The position numbers and the translations under genes were made by a program. Below the pieces are notes generated by a model. The model worked only from the letters and a program-made list of their open reading frames with translations, was not told the DNA's origin and did no database searches. Positions 32,927 to 44,984 of a stretch of DNA of 64,000 nt are shown piece by piece (position 1 is the first letter of the stretch; each line of letters begins with the position of its first letter). The stretch is taken from NCBI RefSeq assembly GCF_009789675.1, contig NZ_CP046913.1, positions 186,001 through 250,000 on the forward strand, read 5' to 3'. This DNA comes from Paraburkholderia acidisoli (GTDB lineage: Bacteria > Pseudomonadota > Gammaproteobacteria > Burkholderiales > Burkholderiaceae).

Positions 32927-33141
32927 GGTGTTGGGTTTCCCACTGGACAGGACCGGCCGGTCTGGCGTCGCAGGCCGGTCTTGCATCGCTGGCCGGGCAG
33001 CGCGCGCGCTGGCGGAAAGGCACGATGCGTGTTGACGAAAAACCGTGCCGCGCGAACGCGTTCGTCGGTTCCGGGCGCCGCCCCGGGGGCGAGGCGGCGG
33101 GCAACGGAGGACGGATGCGAGGCGCGCGGCGTGGAGTGCGG

Positions 33142-33960
33142 TTACTGCTTCGTGAAGCGGATGACGGCCGTGTCGATACCGGCGTCGGACAGGCGCTGAC
33201 GCGTCGAGTTCATGTCGTCGAATTTCGAGAACGGCCCGATGCGCACGCGGAAGTACGTGACGCCGCCGGCGTCGCGCTGCGTGACCTTCGACTCGAAGCC
33301 CTGGAACGCGAGGCGCGCGCGCTGCTGCTCGGCGTCGCCCGAGGTCTTGTACGCGCCCACCTGCAGGAAGTAGCCCGTGTTGGCGTCGCCGGCCGTGGCG
33401 GCGGCGTTGCTGCCCGGCGCAGCCTTGGCGGGCGGCGGCGTGGGCACCGCGTTGGCGGGCTTCTGCGGTTGGTTGCCCGCGAGGATCTGCGCCGGGTTGG
33501 TCGCCGCGGGCGCCTGCGGCTTCTTCACGATGGCCGTGCCGCTCGTCACGGTGTCGCCCGTGGCGGGCTTCGGTGCGACCGCGACGCCGTTGCCGTTGTC
33601 GGCCGAACCCGACGGCGGCACTTCGACGATCTGCGGCTCGTCGAGCATGCCCGACGACTGCGACTGATTGGTGGTCTGGCCCGGCGCCGTGTTGGGCGGC
33701 GTGCTCTGCGCGGCTTGCGGCACCGGCTGGCCCGGCGACTTGCCCTGCAGCGCGCGGTTCGGATCGTACTGGCCGTTCTGGCTCGCGTCCGAAGCGGCCG
33801 GCGGCGCGACCTTGGCGACGAACGGCGTGGGCGCGCGCGTGATGTAGAGCGCCACGACCACCGCGATCGCAAGGCCGACGATCAGGCCCAGCACGATGCC
33901 GAGAAAGGTTCCCCCGGTCTGTTTCGACTGCTGTTTTGTAGTGCGGCGCGGTTTTGCCAT
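33142..33960 (-). CDS. SPOR-domain membrane protein, FtsN-like
   Basis: 272 residues from ATG 33960 (MAKPRRTTKQQSKQTGG). Short basic cytoplasmic head, a single membrane segment (TFLGIVLGLIVGLAIAVVVALY, about 18-40), a 150-residue Pro/Ala/Gln-rich linker, and a C-terminal SPOR domain (about 195-270: GYFLQVGAYKTSGDAEQQRARLAFQGF ... YFRVRIGPF). SPOR domains bind denuded septal peptidoglycan, and the layout is that of FtsN, the late divisome activator. It follows argS by 141 bp on the same strand and precedes dsbA, an order usual in Burkholderiales. Confidence 0.9.
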   Translation of the reverse strand: MAKPRRTTKQQSKQTGGTFLGIVLGLIVGLAIAVVVALYITRAPTPFVAKVAPPAASDASQNGQYDPNRALQGKSPGQPVPQAAQSTPPNTAPGQTTNQSQSSGMLDEPQIVEVPPSGSADNGNGVAVAPKPATGDTVTSGTAIVKKPQAPAATNPAQILAGNQPQKPANAVPTPPPAKAAPGSNAAATAGDANTGYFLQVGAYKTSGDAEQQRARLAFQGFESKVTQRDAGGVTYFRVRIGPFSKFDDMNSTRQRLSDAGIDTAVIRFTKQ

Positions 33961-34102
33961 CGTCTGAATCACCTGCAAACAAGAGAATCCGGAATGGCCG
34001 CGCGCGCGTGGCGAGCGGCCCCAAAACAGGGTGCGGCGGTGGTGTGCCGGGCGCGGCGCGCGCTCGCCTCGTGCGAGTGCGCCGCGCCCGGTCTTGCGTG
34101 TG

Positions 34103-35887
34103 TTACATGCGTTCCGGCGCGGACACGCCGATCACCGCAAGACCGTTCGCGAGCACGCGGCGCGTGGCCGCGAGCAGGGCGACGCGCGCGTCGCGTTCGC
34201 GGGCGTCGTCCACGAGAACGCGTTCGGCATTGTAGAACGAGTGAAACTCAGCCGCGAGTTCGCGCAGATAGAACGCGACCGCGTGCGGCGCGAGTTCGCT
34301 CGCCGCGTGCGTGAGCATGTCGGGGTATTCGGCGAGCTTGGCGACCAGCGCGAGCGCGCGTTCGCTCGACAGCGGCGCGAGGTCGACGGCGGGCAGCGCG
34401 GCGAGATCGCCGCCGAACTTGCCTTGCCAGTCGCCGAGAATCGACGAGATGCGGGCGTGCGCGTACTGCACGTAGTACACCGGGTTTTCGTCGTTCTGCT
34501 TGAGCGCGAGGTCGATGTCGAACACGAACTCCGTGTCGGCCTTGCGCGAGATGAGGAAGAAGCGCACGGCGTCGCGGCCGCGGCGAATCGTGGCTTCGTC
34601 GATCTGGTCCGGCGCGGTCTCGTGACCGGGGGCGAGGCCGCCCGACCATTCGATCAGGTCGCGCACCGTCACGTAGCTGCCCGCGCGCTTGGAGATCTTC
34701 ACCTCCTGGCCGTCGCGCATGACGGTGACCATCTTGTGCAGCACGTAGTCGGGATAGCCCTTCGGAATGCCGACGCCGAGCGCCTGCAGGCCGGCGCGCA
34801 CGCGCGCGATGGTGCCGTGGTGGTCCGAGCCCTGCACGTTGATGACCTTGGTGAAGCCGCGCTCCCACTTGGTGACGTGATAGGCGACGTCGGGCAGGAA
34901 GTACGTGTAGGTGCCGTCGGACTTGCGCATCACGCGGTCTTTATCGTCGCCGTAGTCGGTGGTCTTCAGCCACAGCGCGCCGTCCTGCTCGTAGGTTTGG
35001 CCCGATGCCACCAGCGCCTCGACCGTCTTCACGACGCGGCCCTCGGTGTACAGCGACGACTCCAGGTAGTAGCGGTCGAACTTCACGCCGAACGCCTGCA
35101 GGTCGAGATCCTGCTCGTGGCGCAGATACGCCACGGCGAAGCGGCGGATCGCTTCGAGGTTTTCCGGGTCCTGCGCGCCTTGCACGGGTTCGCCGTCTTT
35201 CGCGGCGACGGTCGCGCCGGCGAGGTAGTCGCGCGCGATGTCGGCGATGTACTCGCCGTTGTAGGCGGCTTCGGGCCATTCGGCGTCGCCGGGCTTGAAG
35301 CCGCGCGCGCGCGCCTGGGTCGACACCGCGAGATTGGCGATCTGCACGCCCGCGTCGTTGTAGTAGAACTCGCGGTGCACGCCGTAGCCTTGCGAGGCGA
35401 GCACGTTGGAGATGGCGTCGCCGAGCGCGGCCTGGCGGCCGTGGCCCACGTGCAGCGGGCCGGTCGGGTTGGCCGAGACGAACTCGACCAGCACCTGCTT
35501 GCCGGCTTCGCGCTGCGAGCGGCCGAATGCCTCGCCTTCGGCGAACACGGCGCCGATCACGGCGCGCTTCGCGGCCGCGCTCAGGCGCAGGTTGATGAAG
35601 CCGGGACCGGCCACTTCGGCGCCGTCGATCAGGCCGGCGGCTTCGGGCTGGGCGAGCGCCGCGTCGACGATCTGCTGGGCGAGCTGGCGCGGATTCGCGC
35701 GCAGGGGCTTGGCGAGCTGCATCGCCACGTTACAGGCGACGTCGCCGTGCGCGGCGACCTTCGGACGCTCGAGCGTGATCGCGGGCACGACGAATGCGGC
35801 TTCGCTCGCGCCTTCGGTGGCTTTGGCCACCTGAGTCACGGCTTGCGCGAGCAGGGTCTCCAGGGTGTGTTTCTGTGCGGGCAACAT
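34103..35887 (-). CDS. argS: Arginyl-tRNA synthetase
   Basis: 594 residues. Class I synthetase: N-terminal Add-1 domain, HIGH-type motif HVGH at 146-149 in [14 protein letters not shown], and a KMSKS-equivalent loop [16 protein letters not shown]. The C-terminal DALR anticodon-binding domain is seen in [23 protein letters not shown]. It charges tRNA-Arg in the cytosol. It starts [15 protein letters not shown] at 35887 and is the first gene of the set argS, SPOR protein, dsbA, SDR. Confidence 0.97.
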   Translation of the reverse strand: MLPAQKHTLETLLAQAVTQVAKATEGASEAAFVVPAITLERPKVAAHGDVACNVAMQLAKPLRANPRQLAQQIVDAALAQPEAAGLIDGAEVAGPGFINLRLSAAAKRAVIGAVFAEGEAFGRSQREAGKQVLVEFVSANPTGPLHVGHGRQAALGDAISNVLASQGYGVHREFYYNDAGVQIANLAVSTQARARGFKPGDAEWPEAAYNGEYIADIARDYLAGATVAAKDGEPVQGAQDPENLEAIRRFAVAYLRHEQDLDLQAFGVKFDRYYLESSLYTEGRVVKTVEALVASGQTYEQDGALWLKTTDYGDDKDRVMRKSDGTYTYFLPDVAYHVTKWERGFTKVINVQGSDHHGTIARVRAGLQALGVGIPKGYPDYVLHKMVTVMRDGQEVKISKRAGSYVTVRDLIEWSGGLAPGHETAPDQIDEATIRRGRDAVRFFLISRKADTEFVFDIDLALKQNDENPVYYVQYAHARISSILGDWQGKFGGDLAALPAVDLAPLSSERALALVAKLAEYPDMLTHAASELAPHAVAFYLRELAAEFHSFYNAERVLVDDARERDARVALLAATRRVLANGLAVIGVSAPERM

Positions 35888-36243
35888 GCTGATTGCAGGT
35901 CCTGTGCGGGTAATAAGATGCGGCGCGGGCCGCCAACTACGGCGAGGGCGCGGTCGTGCGAGCGTTCCTGCAGCGCGCCGCCGGGTGAGCGGCGGCCAGA
36001 CGCGTGCGATAAGCCGCGCGGCAAGCGGTGAGGCGGCTGTCGGGCGGCACGAAGGGGCACCGGAACCGGTCCGATCGAGCCGCCGCGGGGCCGCCGCGCC
36101 CTGCGGGTAAATCCGTCCAGACGGATTTTAGCAGGTGCTAATATGTGGAATGAGATGCCCGGCAGGGGCCGCCCTGGCCTCGCACGGCTCGCGAGCGGCC
36201 CTGACGCCGGGCGAGAGCCTAAAAAACCATAAAGGGAACAGAC

Positions 36244-36570
36244 ATGCTGGTTACTTTCAAATGTCACGCTGCGCCGGACGTCACGATGCTGGAGAACCTC
36301 GCGCAGTATCTTCTCGGCATCATCGGCAAGCGGCTCGGCGAGCGCGGCGTGATCACGCACGATGAGCTCGACACGGCCATCACCAAGCTGGAAGCCGCCA
36401 TCGCCACCGACAAAAAAGACCGCGCCGAACACGAAGGCCACTTCCACGAAGGCGAGGAAGGCCACGAGCATCACGAAATGCCGGTCGGCCTCGCGCAGCG
36501 CGCGTTTCCGTTCCTCGACATGCTGCGCGCGGCGCAGAAGGAACAGAACGACATCGTCTGGGGAATCTGA
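36244..36570 (+). CDS. DUF1840 family protein
   Basis: 108 residues starting MLVTFKCHAAPDVTMLENLAQYLL, with AAAGGGA 7 nt before the ATG. The pattern LAQYLLGIIGKRLGERGVIT and the ending AFPFLDMLRAAQKEQNDIVWG define DUF1840, a short cytosolic protein family of betaproteobacteria with no known function. Residues 64-78 form a His/Glu-rich stretch (EGHFHEGEEGHEHHE) that could bind a metal. It is followed by a terminator and transcribed alone. Confidence 0.9.
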   Translation: MLVTFKCHAAPDVTMLENLAQYLLGIIGKRLGERGVITHDELDTAITKLEAAIATDKKDRAEHEGHFHEGEEGHEHHEMPVGLAQRAFPFLDMLRAAQKEQNDIVWGI

Positions 36571-36627
36571 GGGTTTTGCTCCGCGGCCTCGCGCCCGGGT
36601 CCGGGAAGTTTTCCGGGCACTGAAATG

Positions 36628-36655
36628 TAAAGAGCCCGCCGATGCGGGCTCTTTG
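36628..36655. terminator. Rho-independent terminator
   Basis: AAAGAGCCCGC and GCGGGCTCTTT pair perfectly around CGAT, followed by GTTTTG. It ends the DUF1840 transcript and may also serve the minus-strand small gene at 36702. Confidence 0.92.
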
Positions 36656-36701
36656 TTTTGGTGCGTTCGAGCGAGGCGAACCTGCGCTTATTCGCGTGCG
36701 C

Positions 36702-36899
36702 TCACTCGCTCGCCGCCGCGGTCGAAGCCGCCGCTTTCTTCATCTTCTTTTTCTTCGGCTTCTTCACGTGCTTTTCGGTGGGCGGCGAATACGTGGTCGC
36801 CGGGCTGGCCTGCTGGGGCGCGGCGGGCTGCTGCGCGAACGTGGGCTGGGCGAGCGCCGCGACGCCGCAGGCGGTCAACATCAACATCAGCTTTTTCAT
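36702..36899 (-). CDS. Small secreted Lys-rich protein
   Basis: 65 residues from the ATG at 36899, with GGAG 9 nt upstream. Signal peptide MKKLMLMLTACGVAALAQPT, cleaved near FAQQ at about 23. The mature part is Gln/Pro/Ala-rich, then HVKKPKKKKMKKAAASTAAASE, a strongly basic cluster. Similar short exported proteins occur widely in Burkholderia; no domain is recognised. A longer in-frame upstream reading lacks support. Confidence 0.75.
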   Translation of the reverse strand: MKKLMLMLTACGVAALAQPTFAQQPAAPQQASPATTYSPPTEKHVKKPKKKKMKKAAASTAAASE

Positions 36900-37154
36900 A
36901 CGATTTTCTCCGTCGTGGTTGCTTGAATGTGCTGCGAATGTGCTTTTAAGGATTTGCTGATGATCGTGCGAAACGTCGTGAAGCGAGGTCTTGCCGGGGC
37001 ATCTTACAAAGCCGAAAAATGACGTGCGCGTAATATTCACCCTGCGCGTTCGCGTATGTCGGGCGGGCGCAACAGCGCGCCGTGCCGGGCGCAGGCCGCG
37101 CGCCAATGAAAACGCAAGCGTAAGCGCGAGTGCCAAGCGCAAGTGCCAGGCGCA

Positions 37155-37186
37155 AAAGAAACGGGGCGCCGCAAGCGCCCCGTCGT
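37155..37186 (-). terminator. Rho-independent terminator of the metH operon
   Basis: GGGGCGC and GCGCCCC pair around TTGCG (minus-strand sense), followed by GTTTCTTTTG, 27 bp beyond the stop of the long metH gene. Just beyond it at 37123-37148 lie two 13-bp direct repeats, AGCGC(G/A)AGTGCCA. Confidence 0.85.
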
Positions 37187-37212
37187 GTTTCCTGGCGAAG
37201 AAAACCGCCGCG

Positions 37213-39930
<2,718 letters not shown>

Positions 39931-40000
39931 GGCGTGGGACCGGAGCGAGAGTTTGTCTTGAGAGCCTGGCGGCGAACGGTGCTGGCGAGGCGATTCGGGT

Positions 40001-40048
40001 GGCGAAAAGCGCGGCGAAAAATGTGGCGAAAAGCGCGGCAGTCAGCGC
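40001..40048. repeat. 12-bp tandem repeat between the two metH genes
   Basis: Four 12-bp units (GGCGAAAAGCGC, GGCGAAAAATGT, GGCGAAAAGCGC, GGCAGTCAGCGC) fill the middle of the 144-bp spacer. Units 1 and 3 are identical, making a 17-bp perfect direct repeat (39999-40015 and 40023-40039). Confidence 0.85.
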
Positions 40049-40074
40049 GACGATCGCCGCGCCGGCCGCCGCGC

Positions 40075-41124
40075 TCAGGCCGCGTCGCGATACTGGCCCG
40101 GCCAGCGGCGCGGCTTGATTTCGGCGAGCGCTTTGGCGATGGCCGCGATGTGCTCCGGCGTCGTGCCGCAGCAACCGCCCGCCACGTTCACGAGACCGGC
40201 CGAGGCGAATTCCTTGAGCAGCGCCGACGTATCCGCCGGCGTTTCGTCGAAGCCCGTGTCGCTCATGGGATTCGGCAGGCCCGCGTTCGGGTAGCACGAA
40301 ACGTAGGTGTCGCAGAGCTTCGCGAGTTCGGCGATATACGGGCGCATGAGCGCCGCGCCGAGCGCGCAGTTCAAGCCGAAGGTGAGCGGCTTCGCGTGAC
40401 GCAGCGAATTCCAGAACGCTTCCACGGTTTGACCCGAGAGAATGCGGCCCGAGGCGTCGGTCACGGTGCCCGAGATCATGATCGGCAGATTTTCGCCGGT
40501 GTCTTCGAACAGCTGGTCGAGCGCGAACAGCGCGGCCTTGGCGTTGAGCGTGTCGAAGATCGTTTCCACGAGGAAGAGGTCGCAGCCGCCGTCCATGAGC
40601 GCCTTGGCCTGCTCGTAGTAAGCGCGGCGCAGTTCCTCGAAGGTCACGTTGCGCGCGCCCGGATCGTTCACGTCGGGCGAGATGCTCGCGGTTTTCGGCG
40701 TCGGTCCGATCGCGCCCGCGACGAAGCGCGGCTTGTCGGGCGTCGAATACTTGTCGCACGCGGCGCGCGCGAGTTTCGCCGATTCGACGTTCATCTCGAT
40801 CGCCAGATCGCCCATGCCGTAGTCGTCCTGGGCGACCGTGGTCGCGCCGAACGTGTTGGTCTCGATGATGTCCGAGCCCGCCGCGAGATATTGCTCGTGA
40901 ATCTCGCTGATGATCTGCGGCTGCGTGAGCGAGAGCAGTTCGTTGTTGCCCTTGATATCGCGCGCGTAGTCCTTGAAGCGCTCGCCGCGGTAGGCGGCTT
41001 CGTCGAGCTTGTAGCGCTGGATCATCGTGCCCATCGCGCCGTCGAGGATGACGATGCGCGCGGCGAGCTGCGCGACGAGCGCGGCGCCGCGCGTGTAGTG
41101 GGCAGTTTTAACGGACTGGTTCAT
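40075..41124 (-). CDS. metH: Homocysteine S-methyltransferase module of split MetH
   Basis: 349 residues. This is the homocysteine-binding barrel of methionine synthase: [32 protein letters not shown] and the zinc ligands Cys253 (GLNCALG), Cys318 and Cys319 (GGCCGTTP). It ends where the barrel ends in full-length MetH. It precedes the 905-residue pterin/cobalamin half on the same strand with no terminator between, so the two chains must assemble or dock to form the enzyme. A TACAAT box (41174-41169, minus strand) may be its -10; I see no convincing riboswitch in the leader. Confidence 0.95.
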   Translation of the reverse strand: MNQSVKTAHYTRGAALVAQLAARIVILDGAMGTMIQRYKLDEAAYRGERFKDYARDIKGNNELLSLTQPQIISEIHEQYLAAGSDIIETNTFGATTVAQDDYGMGDLAIEMNVESAKLARAACDKYSTPDKPRFVAGAIGPTPKTASISPDVNDPGARNVTFEELRRAYYEQAKALMDGGCDLFLVETIFDTLNAKAALFALDQLFEDTGENLPIMISGTVTDASGRILSGQTVEAFWNSLRHAKPLTFGLNCALGAALMRPYIAELAKLCDTYVSCYPNAGLPNPMSDTGFDETPADTSALLKEFASAGLVNVAGGCCGTTPEHIAAIAKALAEIKPRRWPGQYRDAA

Positions 41125-41341
41125 GGATCGCGGGCGTGACGAGCGCCGGGTGAACGGGGAAACCCGTCATTGTAGCCGCAGCCGGGGCGGCCCGCTGCGC
41201 GCTTGGGCCCCCGTGCAACGCCCCTGGTCGGGCGCGCCGGGCCGCAATCGGGGCGCGTACCTGCGAGTTTCCCATCGGGATTGGACGCCGGGCTCGGGCG
41301 ACCGGCGCGGGCGACAGGCTTAGGCCACGCGCCATCGCCGC

Positions 41342-41379
41342 AAAAACAAAGGCCCCGCCCGGCGAACCGGACGGGGCCT
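41342..41379 (-). terminator. Rho-independent terminator of the DUF3567 gene
   Basis: AGGCCCCGTCCGG and CCGGGCGGGGCCTTTG (minus-strand sense) pair around TTCG and are followed by TTTTTG. It lies about 60 bp after the DUF3567 stop codon and separates that gene from metH. Confidence 0.92.
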
Positions 41380-41440
41380 GGACCCACCTGCGACGAGAGG
41401 GCCGCGCGAGTGCCGCGCGCGAGGCCTTCGGGCGGGCGTG

Positions 41441-41698
41441 TCAGTGAAGCACGACGGGTTGCTGCATGAGGCTGTCGAACTGCCCGAGGAATTCATCCAC
41501 CTCGTCGAGCGACTGGTCCTCATCCATCAACTTCTGCACGTCTTCGCGAAAACGTGCCGCCATCATGCCGTCGATAAATAGCTCGCGACGCGAGTTCTTG
41601 TCGACGATCTCATAGCCGCCGGAACTCATGGCGACATGGCCATCCTGCGGCGGAAATTCGACTACGCAATAGTTCGGACTGTTGTAGATCATCTGCAT
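41441..41698 (-). CDS. DUF3567 family protein
   Basis: 85 residues from the ATG at 41698, set by AAGGAG 8 nt upstream. It reads MQMIYNSPNYCVVEFPPQDG, then a central SSGGYEIVDKNSRRELFIDG and an acidic C-terminal helix (KLMDEDQSLDEVDEFLGQFD). This matches DUF3567, a short cytosolic protein confined mainly to Burkholderiales; its function is unknown. Monocistronic with its own terminator. Confidence 0.9.
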   Translation of the reverse strand: MQMIYNSPNYCVVEFPPQDGHVAMSSGGYEIVDKNSRRELFIDGMMAARFREDVQKLMDEDQSLDEVDEFLGQFDSLMQQPVVLH

Positions 41699-41949
41699 GG
41701 CGACACTCCTTTTTCCTATGCTCCCTGACTGCTTGAATCGATACATGGAGCGTTCGTTCTGGAATTCAAGGGGTGGGTCCGGCTTCACCTCTTTCTGGAC
41801 TGCTCTCCCTTTGCTGCAAATTCACCGCAACTTCGACTGCCACTACGGGCGCTGCGACTGCTCTACTCAACGGCGTTCGGCCGGCTTCGATCACTGCCGC
41901 GAGACCTGCTGCGGCGCTTACCTGTTCAACGGCCGTTATGCGAAAAACA

Positions 41950-42738
41950 TTAGATCTGCTGCTTGAGGAACGTCTCTAGCAACGCGGTAAAGCGATGCGA
42001 CTCCTCGATCGGGGCCAGATGCGCCGCATCCAGCACGACGAAATGCGAATCCGGAATGGCGCGCGCCATCGCCTGTGTGTTTGCAGATGGCGTGCCTGTG
42101 TCATGCCGTCCTGCTACCGCGAGAACCGGCGCCCGCACCTGCGCGAGCCGCTCCTCCACGTCGAAGTTACGTAACGCCTCGCACGCCATTGCGTAACCTT
42201 CGGCGGGTGTGCGCAAAAACACGTCGCGCACACGGTCGATCACATGAGGCTGCGCGCCGCGGAATTCCGCGGTGAACCAGCGCGCCATGGTGGCGTCGGC
42301 GAGCGCGGCGAGACCTTCGCGCCGTACCGTTTCCGCGCGTGTGTCCCAGCTGGCGCGCGCTTCGGCGGCGGTATGGCTCGCGGTATCGCATAACGTGAGC
42401 GTGAGCACACGGTCGGGGTGATCGAGCGCGAACTGCTGCGCGATCATGCCGCCCATGGACATGCCAACGATATGTGCACGTTTGATGCCAGCAACGTCGA
42501 GCAATGCGGCGAGATCGCTGCCGAGCGCGCCAAAGTCGAATGCCTCGCGCGCGACGCGACTCGCGCCGTGCCCACGCACGTCGTAACGCAGCACGCTGTA
42601 ACGATGGCGGAAGTGACCTGCCAGCGTGTCCCAGATCGACAGATCACCGCCGAGCTGATGCACGAACGCCAGCGCGGGACCGCCGCTTCTGTCGTCGTGG
42701 ACATAGTGCGTGTCGATGCCGTTGACAGTCACTTGCAT
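41950..42738 (-). CDS. Alpha/beta-hydrolase, 3-oxoadipate enol-lactonase-like
   Basis: 262 residues from ATG 42738, with AAGGAGG 6 nt upstream. Alpha/beta-hydrolase with the nucleophile elbow GMSMGG (Ser93), acid Asp in AGRHDTGTP (about 212) and His in DAAHLAPIEE (about 239). The lid and VRGHGAS motif are close to PcaD, which opens the beta-ketoadipate enol-lactone in aromatic degradation. No other pca genes are in the window, so a PcaD role is tentative; related esterases share these features. Three 14-bp repeats lie 110-150 bp upstream. Confidence 0.85.
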   Translation of the reverse strand: MQVTVNGIDTHYVHDDRSGGPALAFVHQLGGDLSIWDTLAGHFRHRYSVLRYDVRGHGASRVAREAFDFGALGSDLAALLDVAGIKRAHIVGMSMGGMIAQQFALDHPDRVLTLTLCDTASHTAAEARASWDTRAETVRREGLAALADATMARWFTAEFRGAQPHVIDRVRDVFLRTPAEGYAMACEALRNFDVEERLAQVRAPVLAVAGRHDTGTPSANTQAMARAIPDSHFVVLDAAHLAPIEESHRFTALLETFLKQQI

Positions 42739-42848
42739 GGGTTCCTCCTTCGCCCGCCGGGGCCGGGAGTCAAGCCGTTTGCGAGGTACTGCGTGCTCGA
42801 TGCTGTGCAGCAATTCACGCGCCCGAGGCCCGTGAACGTGATGCGCAC

Positions 42849-42890
42849 TGTTTGCAATCTGCTGTTTGCAATCCGATGTTTGCAATCGAT
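42849..42890. repeat. 14-bp tandem repeat, three copies, upstream of the PcaD-like gene
   Basis: TGTTTGCAATCTGC (42849), TGTTTGCAATCCGA (42863) and TGTTTGCAATCGAT (42877) are exactly contiguous; the first 11 bases are identical in all three. They lie 111-152 bp upstream of the PcaD-like ATG in a region of lower GC, where an activator or repressor could bind. Confidence 0.9.
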
Positions 42891-42945
42891 ATGCGGGTGG
42901 CTCGCACGCGCCTCTCGACGCACCTCGCGCCTGACGCTGCACCCG

Positions 42946-43146
42946 CTATGCACTCTTGATGTTGCCGTCCCTGTTACGCCGCGATGAGCTGATTACGGTG
43001 CAGCATGTCACGCCATGCCAACCTGCATCTGCCTGCTCGCCGTCTAATCTCTTTTTGTGAAATTCGCGCGTGCGCCGCTGGGTTTCGTCGATGAAATTTT
43101 TGCCATGCGCGGCGCTGCTGAAATGCGGTTCCGATGCTTGTTTCAT
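42946..43146 (-). CDS. Possible small ORF, weakly supported
   Basis: A 66-codon frame starting MKQASEPHFSSAAHGKNF and continuing with a charged segment (DETQRRTREFHKKRLDG). It has no clear ribosome site, its third-position GC is low compared with neighbours, and I recognise no family. It sits in the 560-bp stretch between the PcaD-like and DUF3108 genes, which otherwise holds only the 14-bp repeat array. It may be a decayed or young gene, or chance. Confidence 0.2.
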   Translation of the reverse strand: MKQASEPHFSSAAHGKNFIDETQRRTREFHKKRLDGEQADAGWHGVTCCTVISSSRRNRDGNIKSA

Positions 43147-43298
43147 GCTACCGGACCGCTGCAACTCAGTATGGGCGATTTCGCGCAAACCTGCAGGCAT
43201 TCGGGCCAATTTTTTTCGTCGATGTCGTTGTATTGGCCACGCGGATGTCGTTCGTGTTGTCTCGATGATGCAAGCGCGAGCGGTGCGGCGCGAGCGCT

Positions 43299-44768
43299 TC
43301 AGGGATGCTCGGCTTGTGCGCCGGTAGCGTCGGGCGATGGCGGCGGTGCTTGCGATGGTGCCGGCGATGGCAACGGCGCTTGCGGCGGCGTGGATGGCGG
43401 CGTGGACGGCGGCGTGGACAGCGACCCGGGCGACGTCACCGCATCGGGCGATGCCGCCGACGGTGCTGCGGGCGCGGGCTGGGCCGGATCTGACGTCGCG
43501 GGCGCCGCGTTCGACGACGCATCGGGCGTGACCGCGGGTTCGGACGCGGGCGCCGGATTGCCCGCGTCGGCGGGCGCGCTCGGCACCGCCGGTGCGGGCT
43601 GATCCGCCGGACGCGCACCCGCGCGCGGCACCGTCAGCGCGCCGCGCCACACGAGCTCGAACTGGTTGCCGTTCGGCTCGGTCTGCACGAGGCGCACGGG
43701 TAGCCAGCCGAGCGAAGGCGCGAGCCACACGTCGATGCGCCGCTTGTCGCCGTCGTGGCGCGGCAGCCGCATGAAGTGGCGCGCGCTCACGTAGCCGTGA
43801 TCGGTGTTCACGGTTTCGTCGCCGATGGTGGTGATCGGCCAGGTTTCGCCGCTGTCGTTGTCGGCCACGTAGAACTCGCGCGTGACGCCGGGCGTGTACG
43901 CGCCGGGATTGCCGCGCACGAGGCTCGCGAGCTGCATCACCATGCTGAAGCGATCCTGCGCGCCGTCGGGCAGCGCCAGCGAATTGGGCGTGCGCGTGAA
44001 GACGATTTGTTTGTTGTTGCGATCGAACACGGCGATGTCGGCGGCGCGGCGGCCGCGCTGTTCGATGTACTGATCGGGCGCGAGGCCGAACGCATCGACA
44101 TGGCCTTTGCTGGTCCAGCTGAACGTGCCGACGAAGGGCAGCGGCACGGAGACGACCATTTCGTAGCGCTGGCCGTCGCTGAACCAGTGGATCGTGCCAG
44201 GCTGATTGCGCACGCCGTTGAAGAACGTGTCGTACTGCAACTCGCCCGAAGGCGGCACCGAAAACCGGATGCCGTGCGACGCCTGCGGCGCTTGCGCGTT
44301 CGGCGTATTGCCGTTGCCGGACGCCGCGTGGCTCGCGCCGTTGCCGCTCGCTCCGGTATTTGTGGCGGAAGCCGCATCGGGCGCCGCCGCTTCCGTGGCC
44401 GCCGAGGCCGCCGCGGGCGTGGCCGGATGCGGCTTCGCCGGCGAGACGGCTTGCAGCGTGTGCGGTTCGGCGGGCTTGGGCTTCGGCCTGGGCGCGGGTT
44501 GGGGCGCGGCCTTGGCCGGGCTCGCGGGCGGCGGTGCCTCGCGCTCGATGCGCTCGGTCTTGAGCAGCGCGACCTGCACCGGCACGCGCACGTGCGCGAC
44601 GGGCGGCGGCGCGCCGCGATGACGCTCGATCCATTCCGCCGCGACCCAATGCAGCACCGTTACCGCGACGAACGCCGCGACCCAGCGCCACGCGTGCCGG
44701 CGTGGGCGCGCGTCCGGGTCGGTGTGGCGCGTGGGGCGGGCCTCGGTCGAGGCGGCGGTTTCGGGCAT
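43299..44768 (-). CDS. DUF3108 family envelope protein
   Basis: 489 residues. An N-terminal membrane anchor (HAWRWVAAFVAVTVLHWVAAEW, about 25-46) precedes a Pro/Ala-rich linker (about 75-165). The DUF3108 beta-rich domain spans about 168-380, with ELQYDTFFNGVRNQPGTIHW, DAFGLAPDQYIEQRGRRAADIAVFDR and IDVWLAPSLGWLPVRLVQ. The last 100 residues are Pro/Ala/Ser-rich with STPP repeats encoded by a 12-bp DNA repeat (43384-43419). It is probably periplasmic, anchored in the inner membrane. Function unknown. Confidence 0.85.
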   Translation of the reverse strand: MPETAASTEARPTRHTDPDARPRRHAWRWVAAFVAVTVLHWVAAEWIERHRGAPPPVAHVRVPVQVALLKTERIEREAPPPASPAKAAPQPAPRPKPKPAEPHTLQAVSPAKPHPATPAAASAATEAAAPDAASATNTGASGNGASHAASGNGNTPNAQAPQASHGIRFSVPPSGELQYDTFFNGVRNQPGTIHWFSDGQRYEMVVSVPLPFVGTFSWTSKGHVDAFGLAPDQYIEQRGRRAADIAVFDRNNKQIVFTRTPNSLALPDGAQDRFSMVMQLASLVRGNPGAYTPGVTREFYVADNDSGETWPITTIGDETVNTDHGYVSARHFMRLPRHDGDKRRIDVWLAPSLGWLPVRLVQTEPNGNQFELVWRGALTVPRAGARPADQPAPAVPSAPADAGNPAPASEPAVTPDASSNAAPATSDPAQPAPAAPSAASPDAVTSPGSLSTPPSTPPSTPPQAPLPSPAPSQAPPPSPDATGAQAEHP

Positions 44769-44984
44769 CGGCTTGATCGGTCGGCTTGGGAAATCGAGGA
44801 AAGCGCTGGCGTGACGAAGTAGCCGGGATCGCTACGGCAAAGCCATCGCGCGGCTGCGAATCGCAACGTGCGCTTCGTCATCGCGGGAATCCGCGGGAAT
44901 CGTTACTCTGACACAAGCGGCGCCACCTTCGCAGCGCGCGGCACCGTGCAGTCGGCAAGCACGGCGCGTTCCCTCGGCGCCTGC

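Noticed and set aside
41125..41340. SAH or cobalamin riboswitch upstream of split metH
   Set aside because: Short words resembling the SAH-riboswitch core (AGGGGCGTTGCA on the minus strand) are present, but the matching conserved segments are absent and the best -10 box lies downstream of them. A covariance-model search would settle it.
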